The notes: generated from the letters alone by a model not told the origin. 64,000 nt of DNA from Auriscalpium vulgare (GCA_019915015.1 JAHBBC010000011.1:1488001-1552000); one strand, 5' to 3'; counted from the stretch's first letter, positions 43,260 to 54,700 are shown. A program made the numbers and translations.

Positions 43260-44610
43260 TCAACTGAGAGCCGTTGAGATCGCCTTGGCTAGAATACTGC
43301 GAACGTCCCAATAAGGTCAGCATACAGGCCATCTGCAGAAGAATCCAACTTACTCGTGCACCGTGAACAGCGGGTGCAACGTGTTCAACCAGAAGAACGA
43401 CGACACGGGCGCAAACCCCACAGCTTGCGTCGTCTGCGTCGGCGTCCCATTCTCATAGGCTTCGCTGTACCCCGTGATATTCACGAACCCGAGCGTGCCC
43501 GCGTTGTTCAGCAGCGTATTGAAGATATCGCTCGCGCGGAAGACCGTCGCCGTCGCGTCGCGGTGCGTCTGCGCGAACGCGTGCGCGCGCGCAGTGAGCT
43601 GCGCGTTGTAGTCGAGCGTCTGCTTGCGCACGAGCGCGACGGCGGCGGAGCCTTGTTCGATGAATAGCGGCGTCCGCTCGAGGGGTGGCACGTCGAGGAA
43701 GAGGAAGTGCCGCGCGCCCGAGGCGTAGAGCGTGTCTATCTGGCCGAAGAGCCGGTTCATAAGGGTGGTGTGGAAGGCGGGGCCGGACACGTTGGTCTGG
43801 CATGCGTTTAGGAACATGGTATGCGTAAAAAGGGAGGCTGCTCACCCACGACCAGCTATTTCCGACGTCGCTGTAGAGCGGAGGGGGATATCAGCAGGCA
43901 GCATACCACCAGAGCGTAGGACTTACTTGACTGAGAAGACAAATGATGAGCGAATGCAGCATGGGTCACGAAAATTGAGAGTACGCACTGCCGATCCAGA
44001 TTGCGAAGAGACTGTCGTCACCTGTCCAACGCGCCTCGGCGGGAGGAGGAGAAAGGAACTGCTTCCACAGGCCCACCTGCGTCACGACAGACCTATACGC
44101 TCCTGAATCAAGACCCGGCTGAGCTGCTAGTTTCAACCTGCTTACTGCACCGTGGGCAGATATGGTGTGACCAGTTTTGAATCAATCGTGGCGCCTGAGG
44201 ACCGGACGTACTCAGTTAGAATATCAGTTGTAGTAGATAAATCTATCACCTCCGTACGCAAGATTGAAGACAGCAGTATCTGTCACGTTGTACCGCGCAG
44301 CTAGACGGCAGCTGCATGAGATGACCGAAGTGCTCCAACAAAAAAACGCACGCACTCAAGGCCTGCACCCAGTTCGGACCATTCGAGCTCGTAAAACCGG
44401 GAACTGGGCTAAGAATGCCCGCAGAGATATTCCATCCTGTGGTGGCTGCGAGGCATTGATTATCAGCCATCCAGGACTACAGTCGCAGAGATACATACTG
44501 TAGGAATCTCCGAATACGAAGATATTCTTCGTCGAGCCCCACTCGAGGGCTTCGACCGGGGACAAAGCCAGCCCTAGGGCAGCAAGGGAGAGGGCGGCGA
44601 GACGAAGCAT
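43260..44610 (-). CDS. Secreted GDSL/CE16-type carbohydrate esterase
   Basis: Nine exons: 44499-44610, 44356-44445, 44250-44300, 44146-44194, 43989-44092, 43927-43930, 43846-43870, 43354-43796, 43260-43296; 304 aa. The signal peptide (MLRLAALSLAALGLALSPVEA) is followed by the nucleophile block FGDSYTTTGWN (about residues 33-43), NVTDTAVFNLAYGGATID (block with the oxyanion Gly), GINDVGNSW (block III Asn) and NTLHP near the C-terminus with the catalytic His. Acts outside the cell as an acetylesterase on plant or cell-wall carbohydrate. Exon 6 is only 4 nt (TCAA); without it the invariant GIND motif is not formed, with it the frame is kept to the stop. Two partial copies exist at 48541-48640 and 54155-54700. 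Confidence 0.87.
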
Positions 44611-45194
44611 CAAGCCGGGGTTTACGGGGGAAGGGAGCGAAGAGCAAGTTCCAAGCAAGTATTTCGGAGAAACCGAGGAGCACTACTTATGCTGTTGCAG
44701 AGGTGGGAGTCGGCCGCGTCAGGTGAGTGCATCATTGCCCGCGAGAAGGTCGATATTTCGGCGAAGAAGAGGGGAGCGAGGAGATCATGAGCTGGCAGTG
44801 TCATGTGCATGCCACATCTTCTGGCCAGTGGTTGATATATTCTTCCGAACCATAACTTGTGCGGCGTGGTGAGAGTCGACGGTGAGACGAGCGGAGCCAC
44901 TGCGGAGCCCGACATTCAATTGCCGCCCGGCTCTCGCCACGTGACTACGCCCGACGACGATTGAGTTGAAGTTGCCGGTCCTTCGCTGGACCGGAACAGT
45001 CTGGAACGGGCGTAAGAAACAATAAGGTTACACAGAGAAGAGGGGGAGCGAGTTCGGTGTCGCGACACGGGCCACTCCGACTTCATGACATGCTGCCACT
45101 ATTAATCTATTCTTGTATCTGCGATCAGTATTACTGCGTTGATAAATGCCTCACTACTAGGGGGCTTGTGTATACCTCATTATATAATTTATCA
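44611..45194. other. Intergenic region upstream of esterase
   Basis: About 584 bp. No gene. Part of it (ATGAGCTGG.GTGTCATGTGCATGC, near 44790) recurs at 54660 next to the broken esterase copy, showing that the duplicated unit included this promoter. Confidence 0.5.
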
Positions 45195-47096
45195 TCATAC
45201 AGCGCAAGGTGAGTCCTTCCCGCGCGTCCGCATATCGCGCGCCCGCAGGAACGCCGAGATGACCGACCCCACCGCCGCTGCGGCCATCATAATGCCTACA
45301 AAGATAGTGATCGCTAAAGGCAAGGAGCCATCAGTCGACGACCTCAAAGAAGTAGACCATGCTGGCGCTTCGCACCTGTGAATCCGTAGCCACCCCAGCC
45401 ATGCTGTCCCGCGCCCGAGTGCACCGCGGCACTGTCATTGACGCGGTCATGGTGAAGAATGGCAGCGATGAACGGCCCAAAGATGGATGCCAGCCCTTTC
45501 GCACCGCATAATAATGCGAAAGGCGGGAAGGGCTGAGATGCTGTATTTCGCGTAAGCTAAACTCGTCAAGTGAAATCAGACCGATGAGCATACTATGGAT
45601 CTCAGAAGCAGCGGGCGTCCAGATGGCGCTGAAGCCACCACCCTGGGACAAAATATCACATGCGGCTCGAAGATGTGTGTATAAATCCACGTACAATGAT
45701 CCCAAACATGGTGACAAAGACGAAGATCAATATCAGGCTGTGCGCGAAACCCCATAATGCATAGGCCAGGATGGAGGATAGTATGGATGAGAAGAGCATG
45801 ACGTGGGTGTAAGGGCGCAAGTCGCAATAGTAGCCATAGATCATTTGTCCTGCAACAATATAAACATCTCCGTCGGACATGTCACATATCATAGGACATA
45901 CCGACGACTGTGGCCAAATTGAAGGTGCTCAAAGCGAGCGTCCCGCTGAGCCTCGAGTGCCCGAGGGCGACGGCGAATGACGGAATGTAGATCGACACGG
46001 GGACGTATGCAAGCCCCTGCAAGACGATCGTGATGCCCTAGGCAGCTGATCTCAATATGAATGGCACTCGCGTCCTCGGAAAACAAGCTTACGACTGATA
46101 TGAACACCGGCGACTTGATGAATGAGAAGTCTAGGGGTGGGGCCGTCTTGCGGCTGCTCGCGGGCGGAATGGGCAAGCGCGGCTTCACACCAACGATGGC
46201 GACTCCCCCAAAGATTGCCACTATGAGCGCGATGGCGCGGATGGTCCAGCGGAAGCCGACGCGTTGGAGTAGGTAGTTGGCTACCAGCGGGAAGGCAGCG
46301 CCTCCGAGGCCACCCCCGCTGAATATAATGGCACTTGCAAAGGAGCGGCGCTGTAATCCGTAGCCCATGAGCAGGGACAGGAAGCGTGAGAAGGCGGGCA
46401 CGGACCACGTGAAACCATTCTGAGAGCTGGAAGATCATTGTGAGATTAAAGCATAATGAGCAAGGAGAAGCGTACCCAGAAGATGACGGGCATGTAGAGG
46501 CAGCCTGAGGCGGTCCCATACACAACACCTTGAAGAAGAATGAGGTGCCATACCTAAGCATATTAGTTTAGGAAGCATTGTAACAAGCTCTGCGAAACGC
46601 GCACCTTGGTCGCAAAGCTCGAGATGAGCATAGAGGTCACACACACGACGAGGCTTCCAATCATCATGGGTCTGAGCCAGTGCGGGAAGCGCTGGAAAAC
46701 GAATGCGAGCAGGATACCTTCCATGTATAGGATGCCGAGCCCGACCGTCCCAATTGCGTTGATAGTCGCCTCCGACGTGCCCTCGAAAGGCGGATTGCTG
46801 AGATACCACTGCTGGAACACACCATAACTGTGCACGCCGTCCAATCAGTGCTAGAATAATATCACCCGCTTGACCACGTGGACGTACCTAAATGGGAGTC
46901 CCCAAACGAAGCTCTCCAAGAGGAATGAGCAGAAGACGAACGTCCACGCCTGGACGCCGCTGTCTACGGGGGCAAGGTCGACAGTCTCCTCCTTACGCAT
47001 GGATTCATGGCTATAGATGTCGCTGCGCGTGTCCGTGGAGAGGCTCGAAATCTTGAGAGAGCTCGTTGACGAGTCCGCTGACGATGCAGAGGACAT
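45195..47096 (-). CDS. Monocarboxylate-transporter-like MFS protein, copy 1
   Basis: Ten exons: 46888-47096, 46605-46827, 46476-46553, 46409-46426, 46093-46350, 45902-46037, 45695-45849, 45594-45642, 45376-45540, 45195-45313; 469 aa in one frame. Serine-rich cytosolic N-terminus, then DSGVQAWTFVFCSFLL (TM1, the DGG.GW.V motif of the fungal MCT/Mch family), YGVFQQWYL, LSEWFH + RRSFASAIIFSGGGLGGAAFPL (the E-W-F-x-R-R-R loop before TM5), PLDFSF after a cytosolic loop, and a final helix ITIFVGIMMAAAAVGSVISAFL. Likely plasma-membrane or vacuolar transport of a small organic acid; substrate unknown. The 18-nt exon 4 and the intron placed after EIHS are needed to keep the frame and are shared with copy 2. 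Confidence 0.85.
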
Positions 47097-47794
47097 GGTG
47101 AAGCGCTCGGTCTTTGGCTGACCGTTGGACAGAGAAGATTGCTCAACCAGCGTTCTTATAGGACAGAGCGAATCTCATCTGCCTGCCAAGGGTGAGCTAT
47201 GCAGAGGGCGGCTTGTTAGAGCACTGCACCGGCATAGTCGTATCGATGAGCAACGCCCAATGAGCAACCTTGCCGCCGCGCGGAAGACGGTCATTCCGCA
47301 AACATGATCCGCATGGAAAACTCGATCAGGTCGGGTCGAGTGGGAGTGCAGGGTAGTCGGACTCAATGGTTGAAACCTCAACGAGCTTCGATGGTGTGAT
47401 CTAGTCAGCGAGAAAGAACAGGCATCAATCGGACAAACGATATCACCAACAGCGTCGACTTGTCAAACTCGCACAGTCAGTATTTCCGAGTAAATAGGCA
47501 TGACCGAGTGTAGGACGCGGGGATCTTGGTTCGCGCGAGGTCGCACCTACAGGCTGTAGAATGTCAGATAAATTCGTCAAATCTTTGCCCGGCAGGCCAC
47601 AGCCGCCTTCCTCAGGCTGTGGATGATAAATAATCTTCAGGAAGCGCTCAGAACTCTTCTGAATCTTGTGGGATCCTGCAGGTGCAAGGTACAAACGACA
47701 ACTCGCCTCAGCTGGGCACGAGGAGTCGCCCAGTTCGGAGGCAGTGCTAGTGAGGGTCCAGACGTCCATCGCTTGGCGCGACGCCGGCCGCGAG
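47097..47794. other. Intergenic region, duplicated flank of MCT-like gene
   Basis: No gene. About 47105-47480 and 47500-47690 are related to 52090-52530 and 52550-52790, the upstream region of the second MCT-like gene, so the duplication included the promoter. Confidence 0.5.
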
Positions 47795-48475
47795 GATAAG
47801 CTCGGCAACCTCCGATACGTTCCTCCGGCGGAGTCCGACCTGACAGTGAGGTTTGCAAGTTGCCTGGACTCTGCACGGCCACCCTGCATCCCCTCGCAAA
47901 TCAAAATACAAGTTTGACAAGCCAGCGAAAACGCGCAAAGTTACAGCGGCGAGCGCACAGCGGGAGGAGAATTCGAATGGGCGGCAACGAGGGCACAGAG
48001 TCGAGCTTGGCACACAACCGGTTGTTGCTTTTGGGGAGTTCGACTACGACGATGTGAAGGCGTACGAGGATGCAGAGCTATGGCTCGTGCATCATCATGT
48101 TCCATGTAATGTACGTTGGGACTTCTTCCACTCTATCGACTCTCAAGGGCAATGCAACCGATTTCCGATTTCTCATCATTGAAACCTATCGTTGCGCTCG
48201 CACAGATCAAACCGAAACACCTGCTGAACCTGCAGCTCTCCGTGCCGTCCTCCTCGAGGGCGGGCTGTGTCGGCGTCGTGACGCGCCAGCAACAAACTGA
48301 GTACGACGCGCGGCCGCTTATTCCAGAGGGCGTCGGCGGCGAGGGGATTAGCGCGTTTGTGCTGCTCCCGCGCGCGAAGAAGGGCGGGAAACTCTACCTC
48401 GGTGGGTTCCATTGCAGAGCTCATCTTGGCCATATCCGCTGACGAAGTCGCGCTCTGGGTGTAGCTCCTAGTCAT
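47795..48475 (+). pseudogene. RPA34.5 gene fragment
   Basis: Collinear with about 60955-61700 around the intact RPA34.5 gene: upstream GGCAACCTCCGATAC block, AAAACGCGCAAAG, AGCGCACAGCGGGAGGAGAATTC, GAGTTCGACTACGACGA, GCAGAGCTATGGCTCGTGC, the intron start AATGTACGTTGGGAC, the ATCAAACCGAAACACCTGC exon start and CGCGCGAAGAAGGGCGGGAAACT. Frames are broken in several places and the original ATG is lost. The third exon (Lys-rich tail) is absent. Confidence 0.8.
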
Positions 48476-48540
48476 CTGCGCGAGAGTTCTCGCATTCTCA
48501 AGGTGAACTCGTTCCTCGTCTCGTTCATTAGCACCGCAGT

Positions 48541-48640
48541 CCAAATATCCCTGGCGAGGATGCTGCCAGTAAGCCTGTGAATTATCCGGCAGAAGAATGT
48601 GACTCACTTGTGCAGGTGCAGCAAGGAAAACGACGTGACC
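48541..48640 (-). pseudogene. Esterase 3'-end fragment
   Basis: About 100 bp related to the 3' end of the esterase (compare 43275-43400 and 54170-54290): CTGGCGAGGATGCTGC, GTAAGCCTGTGAATTA, CTCACTTGTGCA..GTGCAGC and GAAAACGACGTGAC. It follows the RPA34.5 fragment directly. Confidence 0.5.
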
Positions 48641-48699
48641 AGCGCAAAACGATTACTTCTATTTGACTACGCTACGACATATACCCCCGTGACCGATGT

Positions 48700-48950
48700 T
48701 TTTGGATTCCACCGCCCGCAAAGGCTTCCCAGCAAACACGGACGTGTCGGATGCTCCATTCTGGGCAGACGGTCGATGATCTCATCAGACGGACAGCCTT
48801 CCTGCTGAACGTGACACCGTAGACGTCCCTGGTCCAGTGGTCATCCATTTCCCCTCTCGGGTAGGGTCACTGTATCCCCAAGCGGCTTTGGATACGGGTA
48901 GCTCGTATATCGACCATTTCCGCAGGGTCGTCCAGGCTTCCGTGCAGGTC
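48700..48950 (-). repeat. Inverted repeat, right arm
   Basis: Reverse complement of 41260-41530 with small gaps (for example CCCAGCAAACACGGACG, AGACGGACAGCCTTCCTGCT, CAAGCGGC, GCAGGGTCGTCCAGGCTTCC). Confidence 0.75.
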
Positions 48951-48982
48951 GCGACTTAAACGGCACCATACATGGCCAACCA

Positions 48983-49930
48983 ATGCACGCGCAACGGACA
49001 CCGTCCGCTCATGTCTTTTTACGGCGACAGCCAACCGTGCCCCGACTCCCTGCAGAGATATGTGCAGAGATATTCGAACATGCGGTTTACTTCCCGGAAC
49101 TTATGGGCATCGACGTTGTGGACCCCTTCGACTCAGACATAGGAACCCCTCCTAGCCCCACCCCCTTCCAATCCGCGACACAGCTCTACGCGGCATACCG
49201 CACATTGCATTTTGAAGTACGCTCTTTGATGCTCGTCTGCAAGGGCTTTCTTGCACTCGGAGTGCCCCTTCAATATCGTCTTGTGCTCATCCGCAGCAAA
49301 GACCGCGCGCACAGGCTCCAGCAAATCCTCTCTGAATACAAGGGTCCTACATGGCGACGGGGCATGTCAAGGCAGCGCTTGCATTCCAGGTGCATCACCA
49401 CATCATAACCCCTCGCCCCGCTCGTCGCAGCAACTTCTTGACCTCGCCGGTCGTCGTCAGCTTCACATGCCGGCACGCCCACGCCCTTTTTGTCAACCGC
49501 TCCCAGGGGCTCTCTTTCATAGCTGTCAGAGTTGAAGGCAATCTACGCGTGCCTCGCTGAACCCGGACTGCAATATGCCGCTACCCCTCTTCGCGAGACC
49601 CAGCACTCCTGTCCCAACCTATTCTCTACTTCGACCACCCGCCCGTGCCCTGGCTTGGCCCGCTCCCCTGCCTGCGGTATCTTGGGCTGCACTTTGCATA
49701 GCCCGATGTGGACCTGCGCAAGCGGCTGTGGGCGCTCATGCAAGCCTTAATGGCGCTGGACTGTCTCCGCGCCTAGAATGGTGCGGTTCTTGAATGCGTA
49801 CGTCGCGGAGCACATGCGGGTGTACCTGGAAAGGGGCGAGAAAATGGGCACCGAGCTGCTATGGAGGGTTACTGGCGGTTCAGCTGCAGTACCCGACGGG
49901 CCCCTGTCGATAGTAGAGTCGAAGTGGACA
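48983..49930 (+). pseudogene. F-box-like gene, N-terminus clear, remainder uncertain
   Basis: The first frame (48983-49408) reads RLPAEICAEIFEHAVYF, LRSLMLVCKGFLALGVPLQYRLVLIRSKDRAHRLQQIL, a typical Agaricomycete F-box-like start. Beyond 49370 the likely continuation is spread over several frames (PVVVSF-type, LQYAATPLRETQHSCPNLF) and a last piece RFLNAYVAEHMRVYLERGEKMGTELLWR begins right after an acceptor-like GCGCCTAG at 49770-49777. It could be a multi-exon gene that I cannot resolve, or a pseudogene. The 3' end lies close to the convergent MCT-like gene. Confidence 0.45.
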
Positions 49931-50192
49931 TCGGACAGTCCTGATATCATTTCGCTGCGTATATCTCATATAAACTGCGGAAGTGAAACGAACACAGATT
50001 ATGGGAAGTATATCATGCAGAGGAGCGGCGCTGGCGAGTGGGGACGGCGCTCTGATAATCGTAATACTGGCCTCCACTTCCACTCGCGTTGTGACATCCT
50101 TGCTATTGATATTCCTCTAGACTTGTACCTACTAATTAGTGCCGTTGCCAATGATAAATGCCTCTCTCAAAGGTTAGTGTCATGCACCATCG

Positions 50193-52081
50193 CTATACCG
50201 TGGTGACTTCCTTGGACCTCCTCGTTGTGCGCGCCCGAAAGAACGCTGATATGACCGAACCCGCCGCCGCCGCCGCCATCATACTTCCCACAAAGATAGT
50301 GATCGCTACAGATGAGGACTCAGTCAACTAACTCCAAGTAACTGGACCAAGCTGGCGGTTGAACGCACCTGTGAATCCGTAGCCACCCCATCCGCCCGAG
50401 TGCGGCGCGGAACTGCCATCGACGCGGTCATGGTGAAGAATGGCGGCGATGAACGGCCCGAAGACGGCTGCCAGCCCTTTCGCAGCGCATAAGAATGCGA
50501 AGGGCGGGAAAGGCTGGGATGCTGTATGTGTAGCGTAAGCTAAACTCGTCATGCGCGAGATCAGACAGATGAGCATACCGTGGACCTCGGCGGCAGCGGG
50601 CGTCCAGATGGCGCTGAAGCCGCCACTCTGGGATATGATGTGTTAGATGCGGCTCAAAGGTGTACAAAAGATTCCACTCACAATCATCCCGAACGTGACG
50701 ACAAAAACAAAGACTAATGCAAGGCTATGCGCGAAACCCCACAGTACATACGCCAGAATCGAGGACAGTGTAGCTGAGAAGAGCATGACATGGGTATACG
50801 GGCCCAAGTCGCAGTAGTAGCCGCAGAGAAGTTGACCTGCGTTGACATTCATTTTTCAGTCGCACCTGCTTAGTATACGTCAAGGGACGTACCGACGACA
50901 GTGGCCAAATTGAAGCTGGTCAAAGCAAACGTCCCGCTGAGCCTCGAGTACCCGAGGGCAACAGTGTAAGATGGAATGTAGATAGACACGGTGAAGTATG
51001 CCAGGCCTTGCAAAAAGACAGTAAATCCCTAGACAGCTGATCGTCAGCATGGATAGGAATCCACGGGAAACAAGCTTACGAGCGATACGAAGACCGATGA
51101 TTTGAGGAACGAGAAGTCTAGGGGCGGGGCCGCCTTGCGGCTGCTCGCAGGCGGAACGGGCAAGCGCGGCTTCACACCGAGGATGGCGACGCTGCCGAGA
51201 ATTCCCACTGTGAGCGCGATGGTGCGGAGGGTCCAGCGGAAGCCGATGCGTTGGAGCAGGTAGTCGGCTGCGATCGGGAAGGCGGCGCCTCCGAAGCCGC
51301 CCCCACTAAATATGAAGGCACTCGCGAAGGAGCGGCGCTGTACCAACCCAATGAGAAGGGAACGAAAGGAGAGAAGGCGGGCACTGACCACGTCAAACCA
51401 TTCTGAGAGCTGGAAATTCATCGTGAGATAAAATACACTATTCGATAGCAAGAAGGAGCGTACCCAGAAAATGACGGGCAGGTAAAGACAGCCCGAGGCG
51501 GTCCCATACACAACACCTTGAAGAAGAATGAGGTGCCAGACCTGGACATAATTCTTTAGCAAATATTGCAACAAGCTCTGCGGAACACGCACCTTGGTCG
51601 CAAAGCTCGAGATGAGCATGGAGGTCACACAAACGACGAGGCTCCCAACCATCATTGGTCTGAGCCAGTGCGGGAAGCGTTGAAACACAAAGGCGAGCAA
51701 AATGCCCTCCATGTATTGGATCCCGAGCCCGACGGTCCCAATCGTGTTGATCATTGCCTCAGATGTGCCCTCGAATGGCGGGTTGTTGAGATACCACTGT
51801 TGAAATACGCCATAGCTGCACATCACCAGGTCAGTGTCGGTCAAGTACTTGAATGTGTGGGCGTACCTATATGGGAATCCCCAGACGAGACCCTTCAGGA
51901 CGAAGGAGCAGAAGACGAACGTCCACGCCTGAACGCCGCCATCTACGGGAGCCAGAACAGCAGTCTCGTCTTTACGGGTGTATTCATGGCCAGAGATGTC
52001 GTTGCACGTGTCCACTTCCTTTGAGAAGTTTGAAAGCTTGAGAGAGCTCGTGGACGAGTTCGCGGGCGATGCAGAGGACAT
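50193..52081 (-). CDS. Monocarboxylate-transporter-like MFS protein, copy 2
   Basis: Ten exons: 51867-52081, 51593-51815, 51464-51541, 51392-51409, 51080-51337, 50893-51028, 50682-50836, 50579-50627, 50369-50521, 50193-50305; 465 aa. Exons 2 to 8 have the same lengths as copy 1, including the 18-nt exon 4 (LSEWFD). Same topology and motifs: DGGVQAWTFVFCSFVL, RRSFASAFIFSGGGFGGAAFP, PPFAFLCAAKGLAAVFGPFIAAI and the final ITIFVGSMMAAAAAGSVISAFF helix. The first four introns (51, 51, 54, 54 nt) are all multiples of three without in-frame stops, so the unspliced message stays open for 345 codons. Both copies look functional. The second Gly-rich loop segment differs slightly in length (12 nt shorter exon 9). 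Confidence 0.85.
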
Positions 52082-54154
52082 GGTGAAGCACTCGGCCTTT
52101 GAGAATCAGAGAAGCTCCAGCTGACCGTCGGACAGAAAGGATTGCTCCATCCCCAGCGACCAGAGGGTTGTTATAAGACAAAGCGACCCTCATCTACAAA
52201 GGGTGAGCTAAGCATAGGCGGCGTGTCAGAGCACTGTACCAGCATAGTCGTATCAATAGACCGTCTCGCTCTACCTTGCCGCGGAGCGGAACCGTAGTAA
52301 AGATACGCATTAACACCAGGGTCCAGTAGGCAAAGTCCGCCGTGTCGAGTCGAGTGGGCGTGCAGGCCCTGCAGGGTCTGCGAGACTAGTCTCCCAGAGC
52401 CAGAGTAGATAGAGTCAAACCGTCGCAGGCTCAACTGCAGACCCTCGACGAGCTTCGACGGCATACTATAATCCAGTCAGCGTGAGATACCAAAGAGTCA
52501 ATCGGACAAACGATATCACCACCTGCTTCGACGTGTCAAAATGCTCGAATGAATAGGCATATCCGAGGAAAGGATGTGGGCATCTTGATTAACGCAAACT
52601 CGTGGCTCGTTCGCACCTATCTTCCAGATGAGTGTGTCAAATTTTGGGGCATCTTGGTTCGCGCTCCTCGTGTTTGCATCCATCCTGCATCCTTCTATCA
52701 AATAGTAGTTGTGACAATTTTTTGCTCTATAGATCGCTGTCTTTCATTCAGCAAGCTTCAGAACTTTTCTAAATCTTTAGGGATCCTGCAGGTGCAAGGC
52801 AAACGCAACAACACGTACTACCAGCGGAAACTTGACGCCTTTGTCGGCAATGCTCGCAGCAGCTCGTGAAGAAGCGTGTACTTTTGATAGTACCTCCTTC
52901 CCACGTTCTCGCCCAAGAAACCCGAAACAACCTTGCTCATGTCAGCTACGGAGACTTGAGAACAACCGACTGAAATACTCGCCTGGAGACCCGATCCATC
53001 GCGTCGCGTGCGCTGAGAGACGTGACACTGAGTCTGACCGCCAGAAGCGGAGGATACGAACCTGCGTCGGACTTCGGCAAGGCTTCGGCATTTGTCAGCG
53101 CGACTCCGGTCAGCTACTTCGACGCGTGCAGTACTGTCTCAGTCTCCTGTTGGATCCCCGAGGAGCGATTTTGGTGCCAAATGGACCACTCATGGGATGG
53201 CCGAAGTCTTCTGGAGAATATCATCCGAAGTACGACACGTCGTCGACAAGTACAGGCGTAGCTGACCTTGCTTCCGTATTGCTTCCGCAGATGGTGGGTG
53301 GACGTTCGTTTCTGCTCCTTGAAGCTTCGTCTGTTCGCGGCGTAGTGGGCAGTCAAGCAATTCGTGCCGTGTGGACACCAGCCCGGGCCGGACGGTTTGC
53401 ACAGTCAGGGTGTCCCAGGAGACTATCCTCGCGTCCATCATCCACATTCTGTGTCACAAAAGTACGGACGCCCTGTGCGTCACTCATTTCTCTCTCCCAG
53501 CATCACCCCCTCACAGGGTGCCAGCGCGTCTCCCATACCATTTTAAAGCCCTGCGGATTCCTCTGCGCACGTCTGTACCATACTTCTCGTCGGCTACACT
53601 CGAAGAGGATGTCCAGCTTCGGCGTCGCCGGCAAGCCACCACCGCGCATATGAACGCGTTGTCAGTTGTGGTGTAAAAAATTCTCCGAAGCCTTCTTGCC
53701 GCGAGCCCTGCAGGAAGAAGTAGAAAGAAAAAACAGTGACACGAAGAACATCCATGCACAGCACACGGTGAACGCGGACACAGAAGTACTCGCCGGCGCC
53801 AACCACAAGGTGCCCCGGGGCCATTCAAGATTTCTTCCTCTGTTGTGAAACACACAGCAAAATGAACTTCTACAGTCTTTCCAATCTCGCACTCGTTTGT
53901 TCGTGCTTATAGTCATCTTCGCACAGATGGCGGCACTTCCGACGGTGGAATGGTTGTGGCCGAAGTGTGGCGGGACAATTGAAGGAGCAGGAGCCGTGCG
54001 CCGCCGGCGTCGATGTTCTATACGGCCTTGCCCAGCCGGCTCGACGTGGGTCGGTTATACCACCGAAGAAGGCAGGCGACAAGGATAACGTCGCTTTATT
54101 GTACAATCACTACTTCTTTTATATCTCGTATGATTCTATGCTATGTTGTTTTCA
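52082..54154. other. Intergenic region, about 2 kb
   Basis: Left part (to about 52790) is the duplicated upstream region of the MCT-like gene. The remainder includes a 273-codon plus-strand frame (52832-53653) and a minus-strand frame with LFFLSTSSC-type hydrophobic start near 53740; neither shows a recognisable domain or supporting splice sites, so no gene is called. Confidence 0.4.
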
Positions 54155-54700
54155 ACTCAGAGCCGTCGAGATCGCTTTGGCGAGGATGCTGCAAACACAA
54201 GCCCTGGTAAGCCTCCGTAGATTACTCACAAAAGAATTCAACTCACTCATGCACCGTGAACAGCGGGTGCAGCGAGTTCAACCAGAAGAACGACGACACA
54301 GGCGCATATCCGTCCGCCTGCGTCGTCTGTGCCGGCGTCCCGTTCTCATACGCCTCGCTGTACCCAGTGATATTCATAATTCACGAACCCGAGCGTCCCT
54401 GCGTTGTCCAGCAGCGTGCTGAAGACATCGTTGGCGGGGAAGACTGTCGCCGTCGCGGTGTGGTGCGTCTGCGCGAACGCGTGGACGCGCGCGGTGAGCT
54501 GCGCATTGTAGTCGAGCGTCAGGTTTCGCACGAGCGCGCCGTCGACGGGGCCCAGTTCGACGTGCTCCAGTGCGCGCTTGAGGGGCGGTACCTCGAGGAA
54601 GAAAGCACCAATATTTCCGTCGAGGAGGATCGTCGCGATGAAGAGCTTAGCGAGGAGATCATGAGCTGGCGGTGTCATGTGCATGCGGTGAATCCTCTAT
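54155..54700 (-). pseudogene. Partial copy of the CE16-type esterase
   Basis: Minus strand retains the C-terminal half: LEVPPLKRAL, LVRNLTLDYNAQLTARVHAFAQTH, VFPANDVFSTLLDNAGTLGFVN, then a short insertion breaking the frame, SSFFWLNSLHPLFTVHE and the last exon remnant (ILAKAISTAL-like) near 54160. The whole N-terminal half with the GDSY nucleophile is missing; upstream it is joined to the promoter region seen at about 44790. Non-functional. Confidence 0.75.

Noticed and set aside
45376..45642. Apparent frameshift in the C-terminal part of MCT-like copy 1
   Set aside because: An intron at 45541-45593 (GTATGC...ACAG), matched by one in copy 2, restores the frame in both genes; the 4-nt length difference lies in the intron.
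52832..53653. 273-codon plus-strand open frame
   Set aside because: No recognisable domain, odd composition and no conserved partner in the window; likely a chance frame in intergenic DNA.
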